Shown here piece by piece: positions 7,401 through 17,595 of a DNA stretch of 64,000 nt. The notes under the pieces were generated by a model. It searched no databases. It saw nothing but the letters and a program-made list of their open reading frames with translations, and was not told where the DNA came from. The stretch lies in NCBI GenBank assembly GCA_004535785.1, contig SPIB01000001.1, forward strand, positions 105,033 through 169,032, read 5' to 3'. The stretch's first letter is position 1, and each line of letters begins with the position of its first letter. Made by a program: the position numbers and the translations under genes. The DNA is from Gammaproteobacteria bacterium LSUCC0112 (GTDB lineage: Bacteria > Pseudomonadota > Gammaproteobacteria > Pseudomonadales > Pseudohongiellaceae).

Positions 7401-8699
7401 ATGAAAGTTCTGGTGTTAGGTAGCGGTGTGATCGGCATTACCAGCGCATGGTATCTGGCAAAAGCCGGCCATGACGTCACGGTGATTGATCGTCAGCCCG
7501 GTCCGGCGCTGGAGACCAGTTTTGCCAATGCAGGCATGATCTCCCCCGGTTACTCTGCGCCGTGGGCAGCACCCGGTGTGCCCGTCAAAGCCATCAAATG
7601 GATGTTGGCCAAACACGCGCCGCTGGCCGTGCGTCCTACGGCAGATCTGTCGCAGTACCGCTGGATGTGGCAAATGCTGATGCAGTGCAACGCCAACCGT
7701 TATGCGGTGAACAAGTCGCGCATGATGAAGCTGGCCGAGTACAGCCGTGACTGCCTGATGGATCTGCGTACAGAGACCGGTCTCGACTACGAACACCGCG
7801 AACTCGGCACCCTGCAGGTATTCAGAACTCAGCAGCAAATGGACGCAGCGGCAAAAGACATTGCGGTGCTGCGGGAGTGCGGCGTGCCGTTTGAGGTGCT
7901 GGACCGCGCGGGTTGTATTGCCGTTGAGCCGGGACTGGCCGCGAGCGCAGATAAAATTGTCGGCGGACTGCGACTGCCACGTGATGAAACCGGTGACTGC
8001 CAGTTGTTCACCACGCGTATGGCTCAGCAATGCGAAACGCTGGGAGTCAAATTCCAGTACGGCGTGGCAATTGATGAACTGCTCACCGATGGCCAGCGTG
8101 TCACCGGCGTGCGTGTAGGTGAAAAAGCCATGCATGCTGATCGTTATGTGCTGGCACTGGGCAGTTATTCACCCCAGTTGTTAAAACCGCTGGGCATTGA
8201 TCTGCCTGTGTACCCGGTGAAAGGCTATTCCATGACGGCAGACATCGCCAATGACAATGTTGCGCCGGTGTCCACCATCATGGATGAAACCTACAAAATC
8301 GCCATCACCCGTTTTAACAACCGCATCCGTGTGGGCGGCATGGCGGAATTGGCCGGTTACGACACCAAACTACGTGCGAGGCCGCAAGGGACTTTGCGCA
8401 TGGTGCTCGACGATTTGTTCCCCGGCGCGGGCGACATTAAAAACGCGCGTTACTGGACAGGGTTACGTCCCATGACGCCAGACGGCACGCCGGTGGTGGG
8501 TGCAACCAAGCTGGCCAACCTGTTCCTGAATACCGGACACGGCACACTCGGCTGGACCATGTCCTGCGGTTCAGGCCAGTTGCTGGCGGATCTGATCAGT
8601 GGCCAGAAAACGGTGATCAGTGCAGAGGGGTATGGCATTGATCGTTATCTGAGCAGTGGCACCCGCAGCAACGGATTTAATCCTGTGCCGGTGCATTGA
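7401..8699 (+). CDS. dadA: D-amino-acid dehydrogenase small subunit
   Basis: 432 aa from ATG 7401, preceded by GGGAGTGG; the frame is open further upstream but the FAD motif starts immediately after this Met. The dinucleotide-binding motif [19 protein letters not shown], then [20 protein letters not shown] and the C-terminal [24 protein letters not shown], are hallmarks of DadA. It oxidises D-alanine and other D-amino acids to 2-oxoacids at the inner membrane, feeding electrons to quinones. Control by the divergent Lrp protein is likely. The last 23 bases overlap the convergent EVE gene. Confidence 0.95.
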   Translation: MKVLVLGSGVIGITSAWYLAKAGHDVTVIDRQPGPALETSFANAGMISPGYSAPWAAPGVPVKAIKWMLAKHAPLAVRPTADLSQYRWMWQMLMQCNANRYAVNKSRMMKLAEYSRDCLMDLRTETGLDYEHRELGTLQVFRTQQQMDAAAKDIAVLRECGVPFEVLDRAGCIAVEPGLAASADKIVGGLRLPRDETGDCQLFTTRMAQQCETLGVKFQYGVAIDELLTDGQRVTGVRVGEKAMHADRYVLALGSYSPQLLKPLGIDLPVYPVKGYSMTADIANDNVAPVSTIMDETYKIAITRFNNRIRVGGMAELAGYDTKLRARPQGTLRMVLDDLFPGAGDIKNARYWTGLRPMTPDGTPVVGATKLANLFLNTGHGTLGWTMSCGSGQLLADLISGQKTVISAEGYGIDRYLSSGTRSNGFNPVPVH

Positions 8700-9153
8700 T
8701 TTGATGAGTCAGTATGGCTTCCCACTCGCCATCACTGACCGGCATCACTGACAGACGGCTGCCTTTTTGTACCAACGAAAGTGACACCAGTTCAGGCATG
8801 GCTTTTAGCTGATCCAGCGTCATGATGTTGGCGAACTTGCTGACAAAGACCATGTCCACCGCGCTCCAGCGCGGATTGTCCGGTGGGCTTTTTGGGTCAT
8901 GGTATGCAGATGCAGGATCAAACTGCGCGGGGTCGGGATACGCCTCACGCACAACCTTGACGACGCCGGCAATGCCGATGTCTTTGCAACTGGAGTGATA
9001 GATAAAAATCTCATCACCGACTGTCATGTCGCGCAAAAAATTGCGTGCCTGATAATTGCGAACGCCTTCCCAGACAATGGGTTTGTCCGGGTGTTGTGCA
9101 AAATCATCAATGCTGCATTCCGACGGTTCGGTTTTGGCGAGCCACTTGGCCAT
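8677..9153 (-). CDS. EVE domain protein
   Basis: 158 aa, a full-length single EVE domain: [32 protein letters not shown] and DEIFIYHSS are the conserved parts that form the pocket for modified bases in PUA-like folds. Related proteins bind 5-methyl- or hydroxymethyl-cytosine or modified RNA; the bacterial role is unsettled. The next gene on this strand (TSUP transporter) ends 12 bp upstream of its start. The 3' end overlaps dadA. Confidence 0.9.
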   Translation of the reverse strand: MAKWLAKTEPSECSIDDFAQHPDKPIVWEGVRNYQARNFLRDMTVGDEIFIYHSSCKDIGIAGVVKVVREAYPDPAQFDPASAYHDPKSPPDNPRWSAVDMVFVSKFANIMTLDQLKAMPELVSLSLVQKGSRLSVMPVSDGEWEAILTHQINAPAQD

Positions 9154-9165
9154 GAGTCAACTCCT

Positions 9166-9969
9166 TCAGGCAATGACTGTTCTGAGCATCTGCAACGCCA
9201 GCACAATAATCAGCGCAGCGAACATTTTTTTAAGGGTGGCTACCGGCAGTTTATGCGCGAGTTTTGCTCCCATGGGCGCGGAGAACAAACTGGCGGCAGC
9301 CATCGCCAACACCGCCGGCCAGTAGACGAATCCCAGCGTGTTCGCGGGTAAATCCGGCGTGCTCCAGCCATTGATCAGATAGCCGGTGGCACCCGCCAAC
9401 GCGATCGGCAAACCCACCGCCGCCGAGGTTCCAATAGCCGTTTGCAGACGCACATTACACCAGGTCAGAAACGGCACTGTCATGGTGCCACCCCCAATGG
9501 CGACCAAAGCGGAAATACCACCAATACCTGCACCGACAGACGCCAGCCCAATGGCACCAGGCAATTGCCGGGACGGGCTGGGTTCACGATTCAGAATCAT
9601 CTGTGTCGCCACGTAGCTCATAAAAATACAGAAAAAAATCGCCAGCGGGCGCGGTGATAACATTGCCGCCAGAAATGTCGCTGAAAAGGTTCCCAGCAAA
9701 ATGCCCGGCGCCAATCCACGCACCGCTGACCACAAGACGGCGCCATGTTTGTGATGGGCATTCAGGCTGGAGAGTGACGTGGGAATGATCGTCGCCATGG
9801 ATGTGCCGAGCGCCAGATGCACAACATAGTCGGGCGCAAAGCCTTGCGCGCCAAACATAACGGTGAGCACGGGCACCATGACAGCACCGCCACCGATACC
9901 AAACAGGCCGGCCAGCAACCCGGTGAGCAGACCAAGCGCGAGGTAAGCAAACAACCACAGATCAAACAT
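9166..9969 (-). CDS. TauE/SafE (TSUP) family membrane transporter
   Basis: 267 aa starting at ATG 9969 (or GTG 9972), overlapping the stop codon of icmF (TGATG). It has about eight membrane segments and the family signature GLLAGLFGIGGGAVMVPVL repeated in the second half as GGISALVAIGGGTMTVPFL. TSUP proteins export or import small organosulfur or carboxylate anions such as sulfite and sulfoacetate; the substrate here is unknown. The overlap with icmF suggests one transcript. Confidence 0.9.
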   Translation of the reverse strand: MFDLWLFAYLALGLLTGLLAGLFGIGGGAVMVPVLTVMFGAQGFAPDYVVHLALGTSMATIIPTSLSSLNAHHKHGAVLWSAVRGLAPGILLGTFSATFLAAMLSPRPLAIFFCIFMSYVATQMILNREPSPSRQLPGAIGLASVGAGIGGISALVAIGGGTMTVPFLTWCNVRLQTAIGTSAAVGLPIALAGATGYLINGWSTPDLPANTLGFVYWPAVLAMAAASLFSAPMGAKLAHKLPVATLKKMFAALIIVLALQMLRTVIA

Positions 9970-12900
9970 CACATATTCCGCCGGTACTGGCCGCCCACCT
10001 CGAAGAATGCATGGGTGATCTGTCCCAATGAACAGTGCTGTACCGCGTCCATCAGCACCTCAAACACGTTATCGTTGTTGATGGCAGCCTGTTTCAGGCG
10101 CTGAATGGCCAACGCTGCATCAGCCTGATGACGCTGATGGAATGCTCGCAAGCGTTGGAGCTGGCTTTGTTTTTCCTCGTCGGTCGACCGCGCCAGCGCC
10201 AGCGAGAACTCGCCGGCGTTGTCCTCGCCGTGGGGATTGAGGTAGGTGTTTACGCCCACAATCGGCAGCGAGCCATCGTGTTTTTTGTGTTCGTAGAACA
10301 TCGATTCATCCTGAATGCGACCACGCTGATAACCGGTTTCCATGGCGCCTAACACCCCGCCACGCTCGGCAATCTTTTCAAATTCCAGCATCACTGCTTC
10401 TTCCAGCAGATCGGTCAGTTCATCAATGATAAATGCGCCCTGGTTGGGGTTTTCGTTTTTAGCCAGACCCCATTCTTTGTTAATAATCAGCTGAATCGCC
10501 ATGGCACGACGCACGGATTCCTCCGTCGGCGTGGTCACCGCTTCGTCATAGGCATTGGTATGCAGACTATTGCAGTTGTCGTAAATGGCGATCAGTGCCT
10601 GCAAGGTGGTGCGGATGTCGTTAAATGACATTTCCTGCGCGTGTAATGACCGCCCGGAGGTTTGGATGTGGTATTTCAGTTTTTGACTGCGCTCATTGGC
10701 ACCGTATTTTTCGCGCATCGTTGTCGACCAGATGCGTCGCGCGACGCGGCCCAGTACCGTGTATTCGGGGTCCATGCCGTTGGAGAAAAAGAACGACAGG
10801 TTCTGTGCAAAATCATCGATGTGCATGCCACGCGCCAGCCACGCTTCCACAAAAGTAAAACCATTGGACAGTGTAAAGGCCAATTGGGAAATGGGATTGG
10901 CTCCCGCTTCTGCGATGTGGTATCCGGAAATCGAAACCGAATAAAAATTGCGTACTTTGTTGGCAATAAAATATTCCTGGATATCGCCCATCAGCTTCAA
11001 ACTGAACTCGGTGGAGAAGATGCAAGTATTCTGTCCTTGATCTTCTTTAAGAATGTCCGCTTGAACCGTACCGCGCACTGATTCCAGCGTTTTGGCTTTG
11101 ATTTGCAGGGCTTCGGCCGCATCCGGTTCACGGCCCTGTTGCGCGCGGAACACTGACAACTGCTGGGCAATGGCGGTATTCAAAAACATCGCCAGAATGG
11201 TCGGCGCCGGACCATTGATGGTCATTGACACCGAGGTAGACGGGTGGCACAAATCAAAACCATCGTACAGTGCTTTCATGTCATCCAGCGTGGCGATGGA
11301 CACACCGGAGTTGCCCACCTTGCCATAAATATCCGGGCGCTCATCGGGATCAAAACCGTACAAGGTCACCGAATCAAACGCCGTCGACAGGCGCTTGGCA
11401 TCAGAGTGTTCTGACAGGGCTTTAAAACGGCGATTGGTGCGGAATGCGTCACCTTCACCCGCAAACATACGTGTGGGGTCTTCGCCTTCGCGTTTGAAGG
11501 GGAACACGCCCGCCGTGTAAGGGAAGCGACCCGGCACGTTCTCCAGCATCAGAAAGCGCAGCACATCGCCGTGATCATTAAAGCGTGGCAGCGATACCTT
11601 GGGCACACGTGTGCCGGACATGCTGGTCCACGTCAATTCAGTGCGCAGTTGTTTGCCACGTATCTCGGTGATCAATTCATCTGCGGCGTATTCCGCTTGC
11701 ATCTGCGGCCACTGCTGGAGCAGGGTTTTGCATTCACCGTGCTGCAAGGCTTCGCGCTGTTTGATCAGGGCGTGCACGCTGTCGCTTGCCTGGCCGTTTT
11801 TGTTCAACATCTGCGCGGCGCCGTGCAACTGTTGTATCTCACGCGCCAGCACCGCCTGCTGTTCAACATGACGACGATAGGCGCGCACGGTTTCTGCAAT
11901 CTCTGCCAGGTAACGCTGACGTTGCGGCGGCACAATCGAGGACTGTCGGGTGGAGGTGCGGGTAGACACCCGTGCAAGTTTACCGTCAAAAGCCATTAAA
12001 CCTTTGTTACGCAGCACGGGCAACAAACCCTGATACAAAGCCGTCACACCGTCATCATTAAAACGCGAGGCAATCGAACCATACACGGGCATCGCCTCGG
12101 TGGGCTGATCAAACGCCATGCGATTGCGCTGCACCTGCTTGCTGACGTCGCGCAGCGCGTCCTCGCCACCTTTGCGATCAAATTTATTGATGGCAATGAC
12201 GTCGGCGTAATCCAGCATGTCGATTTTTTCCAGCTGACTGGCAGCACCAAACTCAGGCGTCATGACATACAGCGAGGCATCCACGTACGGCACAATGCCA
12301 GCGTCCCCTTGTCCGATACCCGGGGTTTCTACAATCACCAGATCAAACCCGCTCACACGCACCGCCGCAATAATATCGCGCATGTAGGCCGGCACTTCAG
12401 TTTCAGAACGACGGGTTGCTATGGAGCGCATGTACACCGATGGATGATATATCGCGTTCATACGCACACGGTCGCCCAGCAACGCACCGCCGGTGCGGCG
12501 CCGCGTCGGATCAATGGCCAACACAGCGATTTTCAGCGCATCGCCACTGTCCTGACGGAAACGTAAAATCAGCTCATCGGTCAGCGACGATTTACCCGCG
12601 CCGCCTGTACCGGTAATACCCAACACTGGCACAGACGCAGCGACAGTTTGCGCCATGGCATGCAGTTGTGTTTTGCCTGCCTCATCCACCTGATTGTTTT
12701 CCAGCGCACTGATCAACCGCGACAATTGCAGATGATCACCGCCAGCGACATCGCCCGCCGCAGTCACTTGCGGGCCGCGCGAACCGGAGGCAACACGCTG
12801 CATGATGTCGTCGATCATGCCTTGCAGTCCCATGGTCTGACCGTCTTCCGGTGAATACAGCCGGCTCACGCCGTACGCATGTAATTCTTTTAACTCACTG

Positions 12901-13304
12901 GGAATGATCACCCCACCACCGCCGCCAAACACCTGAATATGGCCAGCGCCACGCTCACGCAACATATCTACCATGTATTTGAAGTATTCGATGTGCCCGC
13001 CCTGATAAGAACTGATGGCGATCGCTTGGGCATCTTCCTGCAAGGCGGCTTCCACTACCTCTTGCACAGAGCGGTTATGCGCCAGATGAATGACTTCGGC
13101 GCCTGAGGCCTGCAGCATACGACGCATGATGTTGATCGCCGCGTCATGTCCGTCAAACAGGCTCGCCGCTGTAATGAACCGCGGATACAGCGCGGTGTTT
13201 AACTGAACGCGGGAGTCGCTTTGGGCAGGGGCCGACAGATCAGGCCGGATGGAAACAACTGAGGACACATAAACTCCCGGGCTCACAACGAGCATTAAAA
13301 CCAT
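9969..13304 (-). CDS. icmF: Fused isobutyryl-CoA mutase
   Basis: 1111 aa in the IcmF order. The B12-binding domain (about 35-165) contains SLFDGHDAAINIMRRM. The MeaI-like G-protein chaperone (about 205-480) has the Walker A motif GTGGAGKSS and NKFD. The mutase barrel (about 570-1095) contains VPGRFPYTAGVFPFKREGEDPTRMF. The enzyme interconverts isobutyryl-CoA and n-butyryl-CoA (and can act on isovaleryl-CoA) using adenosylcobalamin. The start is uncertain: the frame runs to 13304, but GGGAG precedes a GTG at 13268, giving a protein 12 residues shorter. It is divergent from a MerR regulator and a thiolase gene, with a palindromic operator between them. Confidence 0.95.
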   Translation of the reverse strand: MVLMLVVSPGVYVSSVVSIRPDLSAPAQSDSRVQLNTALYPRFITAASLFDGHDAAINIMRRMLQASGAEVIHLAHNRSVQEVVEAALQEDAQAIAISSYQGGHIEYFKYMVDMLRERGAGHIQVFGGGGGVIIPSELKELHAYGVSRLYSPEDGQTMGLQGMIDDIMQRVASGSRGPQVTAAGDVAGGDHLQLSRLISALENNQVDEAGKTQLHAMAQTVAASVPVLGITGTGGAGKSSLTDELILRFRQDSGDALKIAVLAIDPTRRRTGGALLGDRVRMNAIYHPSVYMRSIATRRSETEVPAYMRDIIAAVRVSGFDLVIVETPGIGQGDAGIVPYVDASLYVMTPEFGAASQLEKIDMLDYADVIAINKFDRKGGEDALRDVSKQVQRNRMAFDQPTEAMPVYGSIASRFNDDGVTALYQGLLPVLRNKGLMAFDGKLARVSTRTSTRQSSIVPPQRQRYLAEIAETVRAYRRHVEQQAVLAREIQQLHGAAQMLNKNGQASDSVHALIKQREALQHGECKTLLQQWPQMQAEYAADELITEIRGKQLRTELTWTSMSGTRVPKVSLPRFNDHGDVLRFLMLENVPGRFPYTAGVFPFKREGEDPTRMFAGEGDAFRTNRRFKALSEHSDAKRLSTAFDSVTLYGFDPDERPDIYGKVGNSGVSIATLDDMKALYDGFDLCHPSTSVSMTINGPAPTILAMFLNTAIAQQLSVFRAQQGREPDAAEALQIKAKTLESVRGTVQADILKEDQGQNTCIFSTEFSLKLMGDIQEYFIANKVRNFYSVSISGYHIAEAGANPISQLAFTLSNGFTFVEAWLARGMHIDDFAQNLSFFFSNGMDPEYTVLGRVARRIWSTTMREKYGANERSQKLKYHIQTSGRSLHAQEMSFNDIRTTLQALIAIYDNCNSLHTNAYDEAVTTPTEESVRRAMAIQLIINKEWGLAKNENPNQGAFIIDELTDLLEEAVMLEFEKIAERGGVLGAMETGYQRGRIQDESMFYEHKKHDGSLPIVGVNTYLNPHGEDNAGEFSLALARSTDEEKQSQLQRLRAFHQRHQADAALAIQRLKQAAINNDNVFEVLMDAVQHCSLGQITHAFFEVGGQYRRNM

Positions 13305-13340
13305 AAATTGAACTGAGTGCGATGCTGGATTATTATATTT

Positions 13341-13350
13341 ACGTTAACGT
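13341..13350. promoter_or_regulatory. LiuR-like operator between icmF and merR
   Basis: ACGTTAACGT is a perfect 10-bp palindrome, extended imperfectly to TTTACGTTAACGTCAA (13338-13353), with a further AACGTCAA immediately downstream. MerR-type regulators of branched-chain amino acid catabolism (LiuR) bind motifs of this kind. It lies about 40 bp upstream of the merR start and between it and the icmF start, so it could control both. Confidence 0.65.
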
Positions 13351-13390
13351 CAACGTCAATCGAAGACTCAACCGCATTGAAGACTATCCT

Positions 13391-13849
13391 ATGACAGATC
13401 TGACTCAAATACTCAGCGACAGTTTCCTGCGCAGTAATGCACTGGATCCCCGCGAAAACCATGGCCACAAGCTCTATACCATCTCAGAGCTGGCCAAAGA
13501 ATTTGATATCACCACGCGCGCCATCCGTTTTTACGAAAGCGAAGGCTTGCTGAATCCCGAACGAGATGGTCGTAATCGACTGTACAGCCAGCGTGACCAC
13601 ACGCGCCTGAAACTGATTCTGCGCGGCAAACGCCTTGGTTTTGCCTTGGAAGAAATCCGTGAGATGTTTGAGTTGTACGATTCAGCCACCGGGGAGCTGG
13701 CACAACTGCGGCACGTGCTCGACAAAATTGACACGCGCAAACACGTCCTGCGCCAGCAAATGGAAGACATCCAGCTCAGTCTGCATGAGTTAAAGGAATT
13801 CGAAACACAGTGCCGTAGCCGCCTGCGTCAAATGAGAAACAATCACTAA
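13391..13849 (+). CDS. MerR family regulator (LiuR-like)
   Basis: 152 aa from ATG 13391. The frame is open to 13322, but that extension runs through the operator, so the downstream ATG is preferred. The winged HTH is YTISELAKEFDITTRAIRFYESEGLL, followed by RNRLYSQRDHTRLKLILRGKRLGF, then a long coiled coil (about 85-145) typical of MerR dimers. No metal-binding Cys pattern is present. Similarity to LiuR and the flanking isobutyryl-CoA mutase and thiolase genes suggest it senses an acyl-CoA intermediate and represses this locus. The downstream thiolase starts 15 bp after its stop. Confidence 0.88.
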   Translation: MTDLTQILSDSFLRSNALDPRENHGHKLYTISELAKEFDITTRAIRFYESEGLLNPERDGRNRLYSQRDHTRLKLILRGKRLGFALEEIREMFELYDSATGELAQLRHVLDKIDTRKHVLRQQMEDIQLSLHELKEFETQCRSRLRQMRNNH

Positions 13850-13864
13850 ACAGGTTTAAAACGC

Positions 13865-15058
13865 ATGAGCAAACAATCCGTAGTTATTCTCGGCGGCGCA
13901 CGCACGCCCATTGGTGGATTTCAGGGTGTCTTTAATGGCGTCACCGCGCCGGCACTGGGCGTATTGGCAGCTCGCGCCGCCCTCGAACGCGCCGGCATAC
14001 AGCCTGATAATCAGACACATGTCATCGATGATGTGTTGATGGGCTGCGTATTGCCTGCCGGTTTGGCACAGGCACCCGCGCGACAGGTGGCACTTGGCGC
14101 CGGTCTGCCGGTCACCACACCCTGCACTACCGTTAACAAAATGTGTGGCTCCGGCATGAAAACCGTGATGATGGGTGTTGACCAGATTCTGGCCGGCAGC
14201 GCGGATACCATTCTGGCGGGCGGCATCGAGAACATGACACAAGCCCCCTACCTGATACCCAAAGCTCGCGGCGGTCTACGCCTGGGCCATGGCGAACTCA
14301 AGGACCACATGTTTCTGGACGGCTTGGAAGATGCCTACACAGGGCGGCTGATGGGCAGTTTTGCACAGGAAACGGCTGACAAACATGGCGTGACACGCAA
14401 AGACATGGACGACTACGCCATTGCCTCTCTCACCCGTGCGCAGGATGCCATCAAACACGGCTGGTTTGATGCCGAGTCTGTAGGTGTGCAGGTCAAAGCT
14501 GGAAAAACGGACACCGTCATCCTGCACGACGAACAACCCGGCAAAGCCAACGTCGACAAGATCCCGCAACTGCGCCCGGCATTTTCGGCAGATGGCACCG
14601 TCACCGCAGCCAATTCATCATCAATCTCCGACGGCGCAGCCGCGGTGGTGTTGATGCGCGAAAGCACTGCCAAGGAAAAAGGTTTAACTCCTATGGCGCG
14701 TATCGTCGCGCAAGCCAGCCACGCGCGTCACCCCAGTGAATTTACCATCGCGCCGATCGGTGCCATTGAAAAAGTACTGGCCCGTGCCGGCTGGACCACG
14801 GCCGATGTCGACCTGTGGGAAATCAACGAAGCCTTTGCCATGGTACCAATATTGGCGATGCGCGAGCTTGAACTTGAACACAGCAAGGTCAACATCCACG
14901 GCGGCGCCTGTGCGCTCGGGCACCCGGTAGGCGCGTCCGGCACACGCATTATTGTGACGCTGATGTATGCCTTGAAAAAGCTGGGCAAAACCAAGGGTGT
15001 GGCGAGTTTGTGTATTGGCGGTGGTGAAGCGGTTGCGGTGGCGATTGAGATGATTTGA
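13865..15058 (+). CDS. Acetyl-CoA C-acetyltransferase (thiolase)
   Basis: 397 aa, full thiolase length. Active-site residues are visible: nucleophile Cys in VNKMCGSGMKT, the His in EINEAFAMVP, and the C-terminal CIGGGEAVAVAIE with the second Cys; GGACALGHPVGASGTR is the conserved His loop. It condenses two acetyl-CoA or cleaves acetoacetyl-CoA. It is co-oriented with the MerR gene 15 bp upstream, so it is probably regulated with icmF as part of acyl-CoA catabolism. It resembles AtoB/PhaA-type degradative or biosynthetic thiolases; sequence alone does not decide the direction. Confidence 0.93.
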   Translation: MSKQSVVILGGARTPIGGFQGVFNGVTAPALGVLAARAALERAGIQPDNQTHVIDDVLMGCVLPAGLAQAPARQVALGAGLPVTTPCTTVNKMCGSGMKTVMMGVDQILAGSADTILAGGIENMTQAPYLIPKARGGLRLGHGELKDHMFLDGLEDAYTGRLMGSFAQETADKHGVTRKDMDDYAIASLTRAQDAIKHGWFDAESVGVQVKAGKTDTVILHDEQPGKANVDKIPQLRPAFSADGTVTAANSSSISDGAAAVVLMRESTAKEKGLTPMARIVAQASHARHPSEFTIAPIGAIEKVLARAGWTTADVDLWEINEAFAMVPILAMRELELEHSKVNIHGGACALGHPVGASGTRIIVTLMYALKKLGKTKGVASLCIGGGEAVAVAIEMI

Positions 15059-15067
15059 TTCATCCCG

Positions 15068-16273
15068 TCAGACCCGCATCGGCTGCACTTTCCAGTAGGT
15101 CAATGATCGCCACAACCACTCCAGCGGACCAAAACGGAAATGGCGCAGCCAGATCGGCGACAGCCACAACTGCAAGGCCCAGATTCCAAACACAATCAAC
15201 AGTTGCCCGGCACGCTCGACCTGACCAATCAAGCCCAGACCATGTCCGTAGAAAATCAGACCGCATAACACGGTATGCATGATGTAGTTACTGAACGCCA
15301 TACGACCCACCGCCGCAAGGCGGGTGGTCAGCGCCGGCGCTATGCCGTTTTTCAACAACAGCAGAATGACTGACATAAACCCAAGGCTGATCAGCACACT
15401 GCCCCAGTAATTGAACTGTGAGCCAAAAAACATGGAACTGATCTGCCAGTTGTTCTGAAAGTTCCAATAGATGCCAAAACCCACTAGCGGCACACCGACC
15501 AGTACAGCCAACTGCACGTAGCGACGATACACTTTGTTATCTGCCTGACCGGTGATCATGCGGGTTTTGTAGAGGGCCATGCCCAACAACATCATGCCGC
15601 TGGCGCGCCAGAATCCCCATAAAAACAGCGCCAACCCCTGCATCTCCTGCGTCATGGGCACACGGACCGACATTTGTGTCAGCCAGCCACCTTGAAAGGC
15701 ACCGATTTCAGCGGCAATCGCAGCCTGGTCAGGCTGCCACATTGGCATCATTTGTTCTTCAAATGCCTCCGGGGGCATGTAGTCCAGACTGACACCGGTC
15801 AGCATATAAAAAATCGAGGAGACTGCCAGAAACGCGATACCCAGTTTGAACAACGAGCTGGCCTGACGCTTTCTGAGCGGGAACAGAACAAACGCACACA
15901 GAGCATACAAAAACAGAATGTCGCCATGCCAGAGCAGGTAGCCATGTAACAGGCCAAACATCATCAGCCAGACATTGCGACGATAGTGGTAGCCCGCTTC
16001 CGAGCGGCCTGATTTTGCGGCACGCTCACAAAACAGCACGATGCCGGCACCAAACAACATCGAAAACAGGGCCATCATTTTCTGATCGGCCAGCACATGG
16101 CTGATGGCCCAGGCAGCCCCGTGGATCCCCTCCATGGAACCAAACGCCGAGGGGTTAAGGTAAGCCGCCATTGGCATGGCAAACGACTGGATATTCATGA
16201 CCAGAATGCCTAACACGGCAAATCCGCGTAACGCATCCAATGCGTCGATGCGCTCCTCTACGGGTGAGACCAT
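15068..16273 (-). CDS. DUF418 family membrane protein
   Basis: 401 aa with roughly ten membrane segments. The start DALDALRGFAVLGILVMNIQSFAMP and the C-terminal GRMAFSNYIMHTVLCGLIFYGHGLGLIG, then FGPLEWLWRSLTYW, are typical of YeiB-like DUF418 proteins, which are related to acyltransferase-3-type membrane proteins. The function is unknown. It is transcribed toward the thiolase gene with a 9-bp gap between the stops. The 5' leader contains nested inverted repeats. Confidence 0.9.
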   Translation of the reverse strand: MVSPVEERIDALDALRGFAVLGILVMNIQSFAMPMAAYLNPSAFGSMEGIHGAAWAISHVLADQKMMALFSMLFGAGIVLFCERAAKSGRSEAGYHYRRNVWLMMFGLLHGYLLWHGDILFLYALCAFVLFPLRKRQASSLFKLGIAFLAVSSIFYMLTGVSLDYMPPEAFEEQMMPMWQPDQAAIAAEIGAFQGGWLTQMSVRVPMTQEMQGLALFLWGFWRASGMMLLGMALYKTRMITGQADNKVYRRYVQLAVLVGVPLVGFGIYWNFQNNWQISSMFFGSQFNYWGSVLISLGFMSVILLLLKNGIAPALTTRLAAVGRMAFSNYIMHTVLCGLIFYGHGLGLIGQVERAGQLLIVFGIWALQLWLSPIWLRHFRFGPLEWLWRSLTYWKVQPMRV

Positions 16274-16286
16274 CGTTGTGCTCCTT

Positions 16287-16337
16287 GTTTGTTAAAGTAT
16301 TTGTCCGCCTCCTGCAGAGGAGGCAGTTATAACAAAC
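16287..16337. promoter_or_regulatory. Nested inverted repeats in the DUF418 leader
   Basis: GTTTGTTA (16287-16294) pairs with TAACAAAC (16330-16337), and inside them GCCTCCT-GCAG-AGGAGGC (16307-16324) forms a second perfect hairpin. The structure begins 14 bp upstream of the DUF418 start codon. It could be an operator pair or an RNA structure near the ribosome-binding site. There is no T-run, so it is not an intrinsic terminator. Confidence 0.45.
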
Positions 16338-16430
16338 TTTAGAACAGCGGGTAATCCTTTGCTCATTTTGTTAAGCGTTTTTCGCTTATCGCACGCGTGA
16401 AACACGGAATGTAGTTGTATCTGAAATGGT

Positions 16431-17549
16431 TCACCCAGGTTTTTTGCACGACCGCTGATAACGCCAGGCCATGGTCAGCAGCATAATGACCGTGGCAGGG
16501 ATGACAAACCAGACCATCGCCAGACCAAAGGTATGCAAGTTTTCATGCTGCTGTGCCGCCATCATCAGGTAAGCGGTGTAGGCAACGTAATAGAACAGGA
16601 ACAAACCACCGCTGAAGCGCGATATCAGATAGCCGGTAAAAAAGATTGGCAAGCAGATGAGTGCCACACCTACCATCACTGGAATATCAAACACCAGCGC
16701 GGCGTCAGCCACCTGCACGCCATCCGGTGACACAATACTGGACAGACCCAGCACTGCCAGCAGATTAAACAGATTGCTGCCAACCACATTGCCCACGGCA
16801 ATATCACGCTCGCCTCGCAGACTGGCAATCACTGACGTGGCCAGCTCAGGCATGGACGTGCCGGCGGCCACAATCGTCAGACCAATCACCAACTCACTCA
16901 TGCCGAGGTACTGTGCAATTTGTACCGCACTGTCCACCAACCACCGCGAACCCAACACCAGCAGCACCAGACCCACCACAATAAATGCGACATCGCGCAG
17001 CGTCTGCAGACCGGCTTCAGATTTGGCACTGAACTCGGCGTCGTACTGCTCGTGCACATCGGCACTGGACTCACGGCGACTCTGGCGAATAAGAAAGAAG
17101 GTATAAGCAATCACGGTTGCGAACAGAACCACACCATCGATGCGGGAAATTTTGTTATCCAGTCCCATCAACAGCACAGCAATGGAGGCGGCGATCATCA
17201 GAGGGACGTCGAGTCGTACCAGTTGTTGAGAGACAACCAGCGGGGCAACCAACGCAGACAACCCCAGAATCAACAGCACATTAAAAATATTGCTACCGAC
17301 CACATTACCGAGGGCTAGATCAGCCTGCCCCGTCCAGGACGCGCCAATACTGACAGCCATCTCTGGCGCACTGGTGCCGAAAGCAACAATGGTCAAACCA
17401 ATCACCAGCGGTGAAATACCCAATCTGGAGGCCAATCGCGAGGCACCACGCACTAACACTTCCGCGCCCACCACCAACAACACCAAACCTGCGATCAGAA
17501 AAACAATAACCATAAGCCCCCCGGGAGCAACATCAGGCAGGGTGTGCAT
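16431..17549 (-). CDS. Calcium/sodium antiporter (CaCA family)
   Basis: 372 aa; a later Met (MVIVFLIAG) may be the true start. It contains two homologous halves with about ten or eleven membrane segments. The alpha-repeat signatures are IGLTIVAFGTSAPEMAVS with GNVVGSNIFNVLLILG in the first half and IGLTIVAAGTSMPELATS with GNVVGSNLFNLLAVLG in the second. These GTS.PE and GN..GSN motifs bind cations in YrbG-type K-independent Na/Ca exchangers. It is a single transcription unit, with no obvious partner next to it. Confidence 0.95.
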   Translation of the reverse strand: MHTLPDVAPGGLMVIVFLIAGLVLLVVGAEVLVRGASRLASRLGISPLVIGLTIVAFGTSAPEMAVSIGASWTGQADLALGNVVGSNIFNVLLILGLSALVAPLVVSQQLVRLDVPLMIAASIAVLLMGLDNKISRIDGVVLFATVIAYTFFLIRQSRRESSADVHEQYDAEFSAKSEAGLQTLRDVAFIVVGLVLLVLGSRWLVDSAVQIAQYLGMSELVIGLTIVAAGTSMPELATSVIASLRGERDIAVGNVVGSNLFNLLAVLGLSSIVSPDGVQVADAALVFDIPVMVGVALICLPIFFTGYLISRFSGGLFLFYYVAYTAYLMMAAQQHENLHTFGLAMVWFVIPATVIMLLTMAWRYQRSCKKPG

Positions 17550-17595
17550 AAACAGCCTGCGTTGATGATCCTGCTGTAAACGGCCTGAATCACGT

